DNA of 64,000 nucleotides from Cellulomonas sp. URHE0023. Lineage in GTDB: Bacteria > Actinomycetota > Actinomycetes > Actinomycetales > Cellulomonadaceae. The notes under the pieces were generated by a model. It saw only the letters and a list, made by a program, of their open reading frames with translations. It searched no databases and was not told the origin of the DNA. The stretch lies in the NCBI RefSeq assembly GCF_000688475.1, contig NZ_JIAN01000011.1, forward strand, positions 89,782 to 153,781, read 5' to 3'. Position 1 is the first letter of the stretch; each line of letters opens with the position of its first letter. Shown here piece by piece: positions 38,667-47,416 of this stretch. The position numbers were made by a program, and so were the translations under genes.

Positions 38667-39641
38667 TCATGCCGCGCGCCGCAGTGCGCGCACGACCGCG
38701 ATCCCCGAGACCGCGACGCCGGCGGCGAGCGGTAGCCGCAGCCACTGCCGGCCCCACCGGCCGTGCACCGCCTCGCCCTCGGGGGTCGGGCTCCAGACGT
38801 TGCCGCTGTGCGGGGCGACCTTGTCCCGGGAGAGCCCGAGGACCGACATGAGCGGCGTGACGAGCGCGTCGAACAGCCGAGGCAGCAGCCGGAACGCGGT
38901 GACCATCAGCGCGTTCCCCGCCCCGACGGAGACCATCGGGCGGGGGTGCTCGAGCACACGCTCGACGGCGCGCGCGACGGCCTCGGGCCGTACGACCGGC
39001 GGCGGTGGCCGACCCACTCGCCCGGAATAGCTCCCCGCCTGCGAGTAGACGGGCGTGTCGACGCTCCCCGGTGCCACCAACGACACGTGGACGCCGGCCT
39101 CGCGCCGCATCTCCTGCTGGAGCGTGCGCGTCAGGCCGTGCACGCCCCACTTGCCGGCCACGTAGGAGCTCATCCACGGCGTGGTGATCCTGCCCAAGAG
39201 CGAGCCCACGACGACCAGGTGGCCCCCGCGGCCACCCGTGAACAGGTCGAGCGCCGCCCGGGCCACGTTCGCCGTGCCGAGCAGGTTCACCAGCTGCGCC
39301 CGGTCGAACACGTCGGCGGGCACGTCGACGAAGCGGCCGTACGCCACCACGGCCGCCGAGACCATCACGGCATCGACCCGCCCGAACCGGTCCACCGCCC
39401 GGCGCAGCAGCACCTCGACCGCGTCGCGGTCCGTGACATCGGTCGGGAGGACGTACGCACCCGGCCACCCGGGCGGAGCCACGTCCTGGCACTCGCGGGC
39501 GACGACGTCCAGGACGGCGCGCGAGCGCGAGGACAGCACGAGCGCATCACCACGACGCGCCAGCCGGTGCGCCGTGGCCCGGCCGATGCCGCTCGACGCT
39601 CCCACGAGGACCACGACACGGCCGTCACGCGCGGCCCTCAC
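38667..39641 (-). CDS. SDR-family oxidoreductase
   Basis: A 324-residue short-chain dehydrogenase with a C-terminal extension. The NAD(P) motif is VLVGASSGIGRATAHRL (about 11-27), the catalytic Ser region is VVVGSLLGRITTPWMSS (about 145-161), and the Tyr/Lys pair is YVAGK (about 162-166). The last 80 residues include hydrophobic segments (about 240-262 and 300-318), so it may be membrane-associated. GTG 39641 overlaps the SRPBCC stop by 4 nt. It is the third gene of a minus-strand operon after the ADH and SRPBCC genes. The substrate is unknown. Confidence 0.88.
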   Translation of the reverse strand: MRAARDGRVVVLVGASSGIGRATAHRLARRGDALVLSSRSRAVLDVVARECQDVAPPGWPGAYVLPTDVTDRDAVEVLLRRAVDRFGRVDAVMVSAAVVAYGRFVDVPADVFDRAQLVNLLGTANVARAALDLFTGGRGGHLVVVGSLLGRITTPWMSSYVAGKWGVHGLTRTLQQEMRREAGVHVSLVAPGSVDTPVYSQAGSYSGRVGRPPPPVVRPEAVARAVERVLEHPRPMVSVGAGNALMVTAFRLLPRLFDALVTPLMSVLGLSRDKVAPHSGNVWSPTPEGEAVHGRWGRQWLRLPLAAGVAVSGIAVVRALRRAA

Positions 39642-40090
39642 GTGCTCTCCGACTGCGCGGAACGTCCCTCGGCCAGGTGCGCGAGGCGCCGGAGCGTCTC
39701 GCGGTTGCGGGGTATGAGCAGCGCGGTGCGCACGAGGCGTGGGATGAGCAACCCGGGTCCGCGGACCACGTCCTCGACGATCCTCACGGAGCAGCCCTCA
39801 CCGTGCGGCATCACCTCGATGCGGACGTGGGCCTCACCGGCCGGCCAGCCGCGGGCCTGCAGCTCGATGCCGCGGTCCGGGCGCCAGGCAAGCACGACGG
39901 TCTTGTCGTCGATCACCGCGGGCCACACCCCGAACGAGTGGCTGATGGTGGACCCGGGTGCGGGGAAGCTCACGTCGACGCCCCGCAGACGTGAGGTGCC
40001 GACGACCCACGTGGCGTAGCTCCAGCCGTCGGCAAGAACAGCCAGCACCGCGTCCGGGCGGCAGCTCATCCGTGCTGCGACGGTCGCCAT
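39638..40090 (-). CDS. SRPBCC-family protein
   Basis: A 150-residue START/Bet v1-like ligand-binding protein. ATVAARMSCRPDAVLAVLADGWSYATWVVG is the usual N-terminal strand and helix pattern (the active stretch is split as ARMSCRPDAVLAVLADG and WSYATWVVG), and GEGCSVRIVEDVVRGPG precedes the long C-terminal helix ending LRRLAHLAEG. SRPBCC proteins bind hydrophobic ligands. It overlaps the ADH stop by 1 nt and the SDR start by 4 nt, so it is the middle gene of a coupled operon. Its role may be to hold the ligand used by the two oxidoreductases. Confidence 0.85.
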   Translation of the reverse strand: MATVAARMSCRPDAVLAVLADGWSYATWVVGTSRLRGVDVSFPAPGSTISHSFGVWPAVIDDKTVVLAWRPDRGIELQARGWPAGEAHVRIEVMPHGEGCSVRIVEDVVRGPGLLIPRLVRTALLIPRNRETLRRLAHLAEGRSAQSEST

Positions 40091-41280
40091 CAGCGCGGGT
40101 CCAGGACGACCTTGATGCAGCCGTCCTCCTTGGCCTGGAACATGGCGTACGCCTTCGGTGCCTGCTCGAGCGGGAGCCGGTGCGTGCGCAGGTCGAGGAC
40201 GCCGAGCGGGTCCGCGTCGCCCGAGATGAGCGGCAGGAGGTCGTCGACCCACCGACGGACGTTCGCCTGTCCCATCCGCAGCGTGATCTGCCGGTCGAAC
40301 AGGTCCATCATCGGCATCGGGTCGACCGCACCGCCGTACACGCCCGAGATCGACACGGTGCCGCCGCGCCGCGCGAGCTGGATGGCCGTCTGCAGTGCCG
40401 CCAGCCGGTCAACTCCGGCCTTCTCGATGACGGGCCGTGCAAGGGCGTCCGGGAGGAAACCGGCGAGCTTCTGAGCGCTCGCGGCCCCGGTGGACCCGTG
40501 CGCCTCCATCCCCACGGCGTCGATCGTGGAGTCGGCACCCCGGCCGCCCGTGAGGTCCCGGACCGCGGCCTCGAGGTCGTCCACCGCCGTCACGTCGATC
40601 ACGTCGATGCCGTGCCGCTGCGCCATGGCGAGCCTCTCCTTGACCAGGTCGAGGCCGATGACCCGTGAGGCCCCGCGGTGCGCCGCGATGCGCGCGGACA
40701 TCTGCCCGATCGGTCCGAGTCCCACGACGACCACGGTGCCGCCCGGGGGGACGTGGGCGTACTCGACGGCCTGCCACGCGGTGGGCAGGACGTCGGACAG
40801 GTACAGGTAGCGCTCGTCCGGCGACCCGTCGTCCGGGACCACCACCGGTCCGTACTGGGCCTGCGGCACCCGCAGGTACTGCGCCTGCCCGCCCGGCACC
40901 TGCCCGTAGAGCTTCGTGTACCCGAAGAGCGCCGCGCCCTTGTCCTGGGCGCGGACCTGCGTCGTCTCGCACTGCGACATCAGCCCGTGCGTGCACATCC
41001 AGCACGTCCCGCAGGCGATCCCGAACGGCACGACCACGCGGTCGCCGACGTTCAGCCGTGCGGCACCCGGCCCGACCTCCTCGACGACGCCCATGGCCTC
41101 GTGCCCGAGGACGTCGCCCTTGTCCAGGTACATCCCCAGCACGCCGTACAGGTGCAGGTCGGAGCCGCAGATCGCGGTGGACGTGACGCGCACGATCGCG
41201 TCCGTCGGTTCTTCGATGCGCGGGTCCGGGACGGTCTCGGCCCGGACGTCCTCGCGTCCCTGCCAGGTGAGTGCTCGCAC
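40090..41280 (-). CDS. Zinc-dependent medium-chain dehydrogenase
   Basis: A 396-residue MDR protein. Catalytic zinc ligands: Cys in AICGSDLHLYG (about 38) and His/Glu in LGHEAMGVV (about 60). The structural-zinc loop is CGTCWMCTHGLMSQC (about 90-104), and the NAD loop is VVVGLGPIGQMSARI (about 183-197). GTG 41280 follows AGGAGG with an 8-base spacer. The operon order is ADH, SRPBCC, SDR. The protein resembles the dehydrogenase at 13012-14160 in its early and late blocks but differs in the central region. The substrate is unknown. Confidence 0.9.
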   Translation of the reverse strand: MRALTWQGREDVRAETVPDPRIEEPTDAIVRVTSTAICGSDLHLYGVLGMYLDKGDVLGHEAMGVVEEVGPGAARLNVGDRVVVPFGIACGTCWMCTHGLMSQCETTQVRAQDKGAALFGYTKLYGQVPGGQAQYLRVPQAQYGPVVVPDDGSPDERYLYLSDVLPTAWQAVEYAHVPPGGTVVVVGLGPIGQMSARIAAHRGASRVIGLDLVKERLAMAQRHGIDVIDVTAVDDLEAAVRDLTGGRGADSTIDAVGMEAHGSTGAASAQKLAGFLPDALARPVIEKAGVDRLAALQTAIQLARRGGTVSISGVYGGAVDPMPMMDLFDRQITLRMGQANVRRWVDDLLPLISGDADPLGVLDLRTHRLPLEQAPKAYAMFQAKEDGCIKVVLDPR

Positions 41281-41406
41281 GTCGGTCCTCCTGGTCGTGC
41301 TCCCGGCGACGCGTCTGCACCTAGCTGGACATGGTGCGCTCCCCGGGAACATGCCGCGACCGGAGCCTTCGACCGGTCGAGCGGTCCCGGACGGGGCGCC
41401 CGTGCG

Positions 41407-42168
41407 TCACGCGAGCGCGTCGATGCGCGCCATCTCCTGCTCCGTGAGCTCGAACCCCACGACGTCGAGGTTGGCGGCGAGCCGTTGCCGGTCGGTCGAC
41501 TTGGGGATGACGACCACGTCGTGCTGGAGGTGCCAGCGGAGCACCACCTGCGCGGGCGTCACGCCGTGGGCGGCGGCCGCGTCGACCAGCGCCGGAGCAC
41601 GCAGGTCGGAGCGCTTCAACGGGCTGTACCCCTCGACCACGACCCCGCGGTCGCGGTGGGCCGCGAGGAGTCCGGGGTCGTGGTCGGCCGGGCTGTACGG
41701 GATCTGGTTCACCGCGGGCGCCTCGCCGGTCGCCTCGACCAGCTGGTCGATCTGGGCCACGGAGTAGTTGGAGACGCCGATCGAACGCACCAGACCCTCG
41801 TCCCGCGCAGCGCGGAACGCCTCCCACGTGCGCGGCGCCGCGTCTCCCCCGGGCGGCCAGTGGATGAGCCACAGGTCGAGATGGTCGAGGTTCAGCGCCA
41901 CCAGCGACTCGGTCAGCGTCCTGCGCTCGCGGCCGACGCGCTCCGGCGGGAGCTTGGTGGTGACGAAAACGTCGTCCCGGTCGATGCCGACCGTGGACAG
42001 CGCGCGCCCGACCTCCTCCTCGTTGCGGTACATGGTCGCGGTGTCGATGTGCCGGTAGCCCAGCTGGAGGGCCGCACTGACCGCACGCTCGGCCGCGGTG
42101 CCCTGGGCCTGCCAGGTGCCGAGCCCGAGCACAGGGATCGCACCACCGGGCAGTGCCAGCGTGGGCAT
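41407..42168 (-). CDS. Aldo/keto reductase
   Basis: A 253-residue NADPH-dependent carbonyl reductase with the (beta/alpha)8 fold. GYRHIDTATMYRNEEEVG (about 37-54) contains the catalytic Asp and Tyr; the Lys is in VTTKLPP (about 71-77) and the His in LWLIHWPP (about 101-108). The NADPH-binding C-terminal part shows VVIPKSTDRQRLAANL. The 5-nt-spaced AGG before ATG 42168 decides the start; GTG 42183 is an alternative. It is divergent from the MBL hydrolase gene, with about 150 bp between them. The substrate is unknown. Confidence 0.88.
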   Translation of the reverse strand: MPTLALPGGAIPVLGLGTWQAQGTAAERAVSAALQLGYRHIDTATMYRNEEEVGRALSTVGIDRDDVFVTTKLPPERVGRERRTLTESLVALNLDHLDLWLIHWPPGGDAAPRTWEAFRAARDEGLVRSIGVSNYSVAQIDQLVEATGEAPAVNQIPYSPADHDPGLLAAHRDRGVVVEGYSPLKRSDLRAPALVDAAAAHGVTPAQVVLRWHLQHDVVVIPKSTDRQRLAANLDVVGFELTEQEMARIDALA

Positions 42169-42316
42169 GTCGACCTGGATCACCGGTCCAGGATGCGCGG
42201 CCCGTCGACACCCCGCACGTCGGAGACCCCCTGCGTTTGACACCTTGGGGTCACGCGCGATGATCGGGAGGACCCGTTCGGAAGCGTGCGGTCCCGCGAG
42301 CGTCGCTGGAGCACCG

Positions 42317-43060
42317 ATGATCACCTCCGAGGTCGCCGACCGCGTCTACCGTCTCGGGCACGCGTTCGTGAACTGCTACGTGGTCGAGGACGACGGCCGG
42401 GTGCTGGTCGTCGATACCGGGCTCCCCGCGATGTGGCCGCTCCTCGCGGAAGCGCTGCGCGAGCGCGGGCTGCGGCCCGGGGACGTCGCCGCGATCGTCC
42501 TGACGCACGCCCACTTCGACCACACCGGGTTCGCCGCGCGGGCGCAGGCGCGTCTGGACGTCCCGATCTGGGCTCACGTCGACGACTTCGGGCTCGCCGA
42601 GCACCCCTACCGCTACGCGCACGAGAACCCCCGAGCCTTCTACCCGGTCCGGCACCCGCGCGCCCTGCGGATCCTGGGTGCGATGGCGTTCGCCGGTGCC
42701 CTCCGCGTCCCGGGCGTGCGCGGACTGCGGCCGCTGCCGTCCGGGGGCGCGCTTCTGGTCCCCGGTCAGCCCGTCGTCGTCCCGACGCCCGGACACACCG
42801 CCGGGCACTGCGCGCTGCACCTGCCCGACCGCGACGTGGTGCTCAGCGGCGACGCGCTGGTCACCCTGGACCCGTACACCGGTGTCCGGGGTCCGCAGAT
42901 CGTCGCGGGCGCTGCGACCGCGGACAGCGCACAGGCGCTGGAGTCGCTGGCGGCGCTTGCCGCGACCGGCGCGGGCACCGTGCTGCCCGGCCACGGCGAC
43001 CCCTGGACCAGGGGCGTCGCCACCGCCGTCGAGCAGGCACGCGAGGTCGGCGCGCACTGA
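42317..43060 (+). CDS. MBL-fold metallo-hydrolase
   Basis: A 247-residue metallo-beta-lactamase superfamily protein. The metal motif is LTHAHFDHTGF (about 62-72), followed by the later His in VPTPGHTAGHC (about 155-165) and the Asp in VVLSGDALVT (about 174-183), and the last His in LPGHGDPW (about 222-229). This set suits a glyoxalase II-like or quorum-lactonase-like hydrolase; no substrate can be inferred. ATG 42317 gives the usual length. The 137 bp between it and the carbamoyltransferase gene probably hold the promoter of the long operon. Confidence 0.87.
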   Translation: MITSEVADRVYRLGHAFVNCYVVEDDGRVLVVDTGLPAMWPLLAEALRERGLRPGDVAAIVLTHAHFDHTGFAARAQARLDVPIWAHVDDFGLAEHPYRYAHENPRAFYPVRHPRALRILGAMAFAGALRVPGVRGLRPLPSGGALLVPGQPVVVPTPGHTAGHCALHLPDRDVVLSGDALVTLDPYTGVRGPQIVAGAATADSAQALESLAALAATGAGTVLPGHGDPWTRGVATAVEQAREVGAH

Positions 43061-43197
43061 CGACCGGAGAAGCGGTTCGGCGTGCGGCTCTCGGAGAAGT
43101 GCTCCACAGTGGCCCTCAGAGGCGCCAAGAAAACGCGCACCACGCATCGTGTGCAGCAGTCGCACGACTCGGGACCACCGATGATTGGTCGCCGCCC

Positions 43198-44850
43198 ATG
43201 CGCGTCCTCGGCGTCAACGCCATCTACCACGACCCGTCCGCAGCCCTCGTCGTCGACGGCGAGGTCGTCGCCGCCGCGGAGGAAGAGCGGTTCAGCCGCC
43301 GCAAGCACGGCAAGCGTCCCGTGCCGTTCTCCGCCTGGGAGCTGCCTGACCTGTCGATGCGCTGGTGCCTCGCGCACGCCGGGCTGCGACCGCAGGACCT
43401 CGACGCGGTCGCCTACGGGTGGGACCCCGCCCTCGCCAAGAACGCCGAGGACCTGGGCCTGGACGATCCCTGGGACTACCTGCGCACCACCTACGCCGAA
43501 CGCGTCCCGGGGTTCCTTGCCACCGCTCTTCCGGGGATCGACCCGTCGATCGTGCGGTATGTGCCGCACCACGTGGCGCACGCCGCCTCGGCGGCGCTGG
43601 CCTCACCCTTCCAGGACAGCAGCGTCCTCGTCCTCGACGGCCGCGGGGAGCGCGCCTCCCACCTCGCAGGGAGGTACACCGGCGGCAAGCTCGACATCCT
43701 GGCGACGCAGGAGCTGCCGAGCTCGCTCGGACTCCTCTACGAGTCGCTGACCGAGCACCTCGGCTTCCTGCGGTCGAGCGACGAGTACAAGGTCATGGCG
43801 CTCGCCTCGTACGGCACGCCGGCGTTCCTCGACGACCTCCGGCCGCTGGTCTACACGACCGGGGACGGCGGTTTCGTCGCCGAGCCGCTCGACTGGGAAC
43901 GGTGGGCGCCACGACGGGTCGACGACGGCACCTGGGGCGGCGCCCACGCGGACCTCGCGTGCTCGGTGCAGGCACGTCTCGAGGAGGTCCTCGTCGAGCT
44001 GGCCCGCTGGCTGCACGACCGGACGGGCGACCGGGTGCTGACGCTGGCCGGCGGGGTCGCGCTCAACTGCGTCGCGAACTCGCGGATCTGGCGCGAGGCC
44101 GGCTTCGAGGACGTCTGGGTCCAGCCCGCGGCGGGCGACGCCGGCACCTCGCTGGGCGCGGCCATGCAGCTCGCGGCCGAGCTCGGCGACACGCCGCAGC
44201 CGATGCCGGGCGCGTCTCTGGGCCGCACGTGGAGCGACGACGCGCTGGCGGAGTGGCTGCGCGCCGCCGCCGTCCCCTTCTCCACCCCGCACGACCACGC
44301 CGGTGAGGTGGCCGACGTGCTCGCCGCCGACGGGGTGGTCGCCTGGTTCGACGGGCGCAGCGAGTTCGGCCCCCGCGCCCTGGGGCACCGGTCGCTGCTC
44401 GCGCACCCCGGCCACGCCGAGAACCTCGAACGGCTCAACGACGTCAAGGGCCGCGAGCAGTTCCGCCCGGTCGCCCCCATGGTTCTGGTCGAGCACGCCG
44501 AAGAGATCTTCTCCGACGGCCCCCTGCCCAGCCCCTACATGCTCTTCGTCCACCGGGTCGCGCCCGCGTGGCGCGACCGCATCCCCGCCGCGGTGCATGT
44601 CGACGGGACGGCCCGCATCCAGACGGTCGACCCCGTCGCGATGCCCCGCCTGGGGGCGGCGATCGAGGCCTTCCGTGACCGCACCGGGCTACCCGTGGTG
44701 ATCAACACGAGCCTCAACACCGCCGGCCGCCCCATGGTCGACGACCCACGGGACGCGCTCGAGCTGTTCGGGTCCGCACCGGTCGACCTGCTCGTGCTGG
44801 GGCCGCACCTGGTCCGTCGCGCCGAGCTCTTCAGGGCGCCGAGCCGGTGA
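43198..44850 (+). CDS. NodU/CmcH-family carbamoyltransferase
   Basis: A 550-residue O-carbamoyltransferase, which uses carbamoyl phosphate and ATP to carbamoylate a hydroxyl, often on a sugar. The N-terminal Kae1/YrdC-like part has VLGVNAIYHDPSAALVVDGE and HHVAHAASAALASPF (about 121-135, with metal-binding His) and VLVLDGRGE. The C-terminal domain has FDGRSEFGPRALGHRSLLA (about 383-401) and VVINTSLNTAGRPMVD (about 500-515). It heads eight genes linked by 4-nt overlaps. The context of glycosyltransferases and heptose enzymes suggests carbamoylation of a sugar in the product. ATG 43198 follows a short AT-richer patch. Confidence 0.92.
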   Translation: MRVLGVNAIYHDPSAALVVDGEVVAAAEEERFSRRKHGKRPVPFSAWELPDLSMRWCLAHAGLRPQDLDAVAYGWDPALAKNAEDLGLDDPWDYLRTTYAERVPGFLATALPGIDPSIVRYVPHHVAHAASAALASPFQDSSVLVLDGRGERASHLAGRYTGGKLDILATQELPSSLGLLYESLTEHLGFLRSSDEYKVMALASYGTPAFLDDLRPLVYTTGDGGFVAEPLDWERWAPRRVDDGTWGGAHADLACSVQARLEEVLVELARWLHDRTGDRVLTLAGGVALNCVANSRIWREAGFEDVWVQPAAGDAGTSLGAAMQLAAELGDTPQPMPGASLGRTWSDDALAEWLRAAAVPFSTPHDHAGEVADVLAADGVVAWFDGRSEFGPRALGHRSLLAHPGHAENLERLNDVKGREQFRPVAPMVLVEHAEEIFSDGPLPSPYMLFVHRVAPAWRDRIPAAVHVDGTARIQTVDPVAMPRLGAAIEAFRDRTGLPVVINTSLNTAGRPMVDDPRDALELFGSAPVDLLVLGPHLVRRAELFRAPSR

Positions 44851-46388
44851 CCGCGGCGCCGACCTGGTCAGTTGTCGTCCCGACGGTGGGACGGCCCTCG
44901 CTTGATGCGCTGCTGCTCAGCCTCGTCAGGCAGGACTGGTCACAGGTTCCGCAGCAGCCCTCGTCCGTCGTGATCTGCGACGACCGCCCCCTGACCTCGA
45001 CGCTGCCGTTGGCTCCGCCGGACCTGCCGTGGCCCAGCCGTGTCGTTCGGACGGGCGGGCGGGGTCCCGCCGCTGCCCGGAACGCGGGGTGGCGGGCCAC
45101 CCGTCAGTCGTGGGTCGCGTTCCTCGACGACGACGTGGTCCTGCCAGCCGGGTGGGCGCGGGCGTTCGTCGACGACCTGTGCGCCGCAGACCGTGACGGC
45201 TCCGTGGCGGGCACGCAGGCCCGCCTGCACGTCCCTCTTCCGCAGGGCCGCAGACCCACCGACTGGGAGCGCAGCACGGCGGGACTGGAGCGTGCCCGGT
45301 GGGCCACCGCGGACATGGCCTTCCGGCGCGCCGCGCTGGAGCAGGTGCACGGGTTCGACGAGAGGTTCCCTCGTGCGTACCGGGAGGACGCCGACCTCGC
45401 ACTGCGGCTGCGGGCCGCCGGCTGGCGTCTGGTCCGCGGCGAGCGCACCACGCACCACCCCGTGCGGCCCGCCGACGACCGCGTGAGCATCCGGGTGCAG
45501 GCGGGTGCCCGGGACGACGCCCTGATGCGCGTGCTGCACGGGCGCCGGTGGCGCGAGCTGGCTGAGACCGGGCGAGGACGGTTCCCGTGGCACGTGGTGA
45601 CCGTCGCCGCGGCAGCAGCGGGCGCGCTCCTCGCCGTCGGTGGCAGAGGCCGGGCCGCTCGAGCCGCGCTGGCGGTGTGGTCGGTCCTGACGGCCGACTT
45701 CGCGGTCCGCCGCGTCCTGCCCGGCCCACGGCCCGGTGAACCGGGTGCCGCCGCCGAGTGGCGCCGGATGGCGCTGACCAGCGTCGCGATCCCGTTCGCC
45801 GCCGTCGCCCATCGGCTGCGGGGCGCCGTGGCCCACCGCCGCGCAGCACCCTGGCGGCCGGCCGTCCGTGCAGTCCTGTTCGACCGGGACGGCACCCTGG
45901 TGACGGACGTGCCGTACAACGGCGACCCGGACCGGGTGGAGCCGGCCGAGGGTGCGCACGAGTCCCTGGAGCTCCTGCGGCGCGAGCGCGTCGCAGTCGG
46001 CCTGATCACCAACCAGTCAGGGGTCGCCCGTGGGCTGCTCAGCAGGGCGCAGGTCGACGCCGTGAACGGGCGGGTCGCCGAGCTCCTCGGCCCGTTCGCG
46101 ACCGTGCAGGTGTGCCCGCACGGACCCGAGTCGAGCTGCCCGTGCCGCAAGCCTGCGGGCGGGATGGTGCTGCGGGCGGCGCACGAGCTCGGGGTGTCGC
46201 CCTGGGAGGTCGCCGTCGTCGGCGACATCGGCGACGACATGGGTGCCGCGCTCGCGGCGGGTTCACGCGCGGTGCTCGTGCCGACGCCCGCCACACGACC
46301 GGAGGAGGTCCAGCGGGCCGAGGTCGTGGCCACCGACCTGCGCGCGGCCGTCGCGCTGCTCGTCCCCGGGGCGGAGCAGGGCGCATGA
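44847..46388 (+). CDS. GT2 glycosyltransferase fused to GmhB-like HAD phosphatase
   Basis: A 513-residue bifunctional protein. Residues about 8-230 are a GT-A family 2 transferase with WSVVVPTVGRPSLDALLL, the DxD-type block VAFLDDDVVLPAGW and YREDADLALRLRAAGW. A hydrophobic, Arg-rich linker (about 245-330) may touch the membrane. Residues about 345-500 form a HAD-IIIA phosphatase: VLFDRDGTLVTD, LITNQSGVARG, the zinc loop CPHGPESSCPCRKP and VGDIGDDMGAA. The HAD part matches D,D-heptose-1,7-bisphosphate phosphatase (GmhB). GTG 44847 overlaps the carbamoyltransferase by 4 nt. The fusion links heptose activation to transfer. Confidence 0.9.
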   Translation: MTAAPTWSVVVPTVGRPSLDALLLSLVRQDWSQVPQQPSSVVICDDRPLTSTLPLAPPDLPWPSRVVRTGGRGPAAARNAGWRATRQSWVAFLDDDVVLPAGWARAFVDDLCAADRDGSVAGTQARLHVPLPQGRRPTDWERSTAGLERARWATADMAFRRAALEQVHGFDERFPRAYREDADLALRLRAAGWRLVRGERTTHHPVRPADDRVSIRVQAGARDDALMRVLHGRRWRELAETGRGRFPWHVVTVAAAAAGALLAVGGRGRAARAALAVWSVLTADFAVRRVLPGPRPGEPGAAAEWRRMALTSVAIPFAAVAHRLRGAVAHRRAAPWRPAVRAVLFDRDGTLVTDVPYNGDPDRVEPAEGAHESLELLRRERVAVGLITNQSGVARGLLSRAQVDAVNGRVAELLGPFATVQVCPHGPESSCPCRKPAGGMVLRAAHELGVSPWEVAVVGDIGDDMGAALAAGSRAVLVPTPATRPEEVQRAEVVATDLRAAVALLVPGAEQGA

Positions 46389-47416
46389 GCGGGGTGCTGG
46401 CGGTCCGTCTCGACTCCGACGGCGACGTCCTGCTGACAGGCCCCGCGATCCGGGCGCTGGGGCGGCTCGGCGACGTCGACCTCCTGGTGTCCCCCGCCGG
46501 CCTGCAGGCCGCAGAGCTGCTGCCCGGTGTGCGGTCGGTCCGGACGTTCGACGCGCCGTGGAGCGGCCTGTCTCCGGCACCGGTCGACCCGGCGCTCGTG
46601 CACGAGCTCGTCGACAGGCTCCGCGCGGCCGCCTACGACCGGGCCGTCGTGTTCACGTCGTTCCACCAGAGCCCGTTGCCGACGGCGCTCGTCCTGCGGC
46701 TCGCGGGCGTGCCCTTCGTCGCCGCCACCAGCGAGGACTACCCCGGAAGCCTGCTCGACGTCCGGCACGCTCGCCCCGACGGCCTGCACGAGGTCGACGC
46801 CGCGCTGCGTCTCGCGGAGGCCGCCGGGGGCGCCCTGCGCATGGACGACGACGGTCACCTCGCGGTGCGCGGTCCGCTCCCCGACGTCCGTGACCTGGTG
46901 CCCTCCGGCCCGTACGTCGTGGTGCACCCGTCGGCGTCCGTACCGGCGCGGGCACCCTCGCCGGCCCAGGCGATCGAGATCGTCGGCTCGTTGGTCGACG
47001 CCGGGCGGGTGGTGGTGGTCACCGGCGGACCGAAGGACACCCGTCTCAGCGCGGACGTGGCGCACGGGTCGCCGGCCGCCGTCGACCTGGGTGGCCGGAC
47101 CAGCCTGGCCGAGCTCGCGAGCGTCCTGGCGGGCGCCGACGCCGTCGTCGTGGGCAACACCGGTCCGGCGCACCTCGCCGCCGCGGTGGGCACGCCCGTC
47201 GTGTCGCTCTTCTCGCCCGTGGTGCCCGCCGAGCGCTGGGCGCCGTTCGGTGTGCCGCACGTGGTCCTCGGCGACCAGTCCGCGGCCTGCGCCGACTCCC
47301 GGGCGCGGCTCTGCCCGCTCGTCGGGCACCCGTGCCTCACGTCGGTCTCCACCGACGAGGTCGTCTCAGCGGTCGACCTGCTGGCCGGTCACGTCCGTCA
47401 CGAGGTGGTCGCATGA
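46385..47416 (+). CDS. Family 9 glycosyltransferase (heptosyltransferase-like)
   Basis: A 343-residue GT-B protein of family 9, the family of LPS heptosyltransferases that use ADP-heptose. VLAVRLDSDGDVLLTGPAIRAL at the start is the GT9 N-terminal signature (split: VLAVRLDSDGDVLLTGP), VVVHPSASVPARAPSPAQA (about 177-195) begins the C-terminal domain and VVVGNTGPAHLAAAVGTPVVSLF (about 252-274, read as GNTGPAHLAAAVGTP) is the donor-site motif. ATG 46385 overlaps the preceding gene by 4 nt. Its presence next to a full heptose activation set supports use of ADP-heptose, although that is inference. Confidence 0.9.
   Translation: MSGVLAVRLDSDGDVLLTGPAIRALGRLGDVDLLVSPAGLQAAELLPGVRSVRTFDAPWSGLSPAPVDPALVHELVDRLRAAAYDRAVVFTSFHQSPLPTALVLRLAGVPFVAATSEDYPGSLLDVRHARPDGLHEVDAALRLAEAAGGALRMDDDGHLAVRGPLPDVRDLVPSGPYVVVHPSASVPARAPSPAQAIEIVGSLVDAGRVVVVTGGPKDTRLSADVAHGSPAAVDLGGRTSLAELASVLAGADAVVVGNTGPAHLAAAVGTPVVSLFSPVVPAERWAPFGVPHVVLGDQSAACADSRARLCPLVGHPCLTSVSTDEVVSAVDLLAGHVRHEVVA

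Noticed and set aside
45104..47329. 741-residue minus-strand open frame in the glycan operon
   Set aside because: Antisense of the GT2-GmhB and GT9 genes; no start signal or domain.
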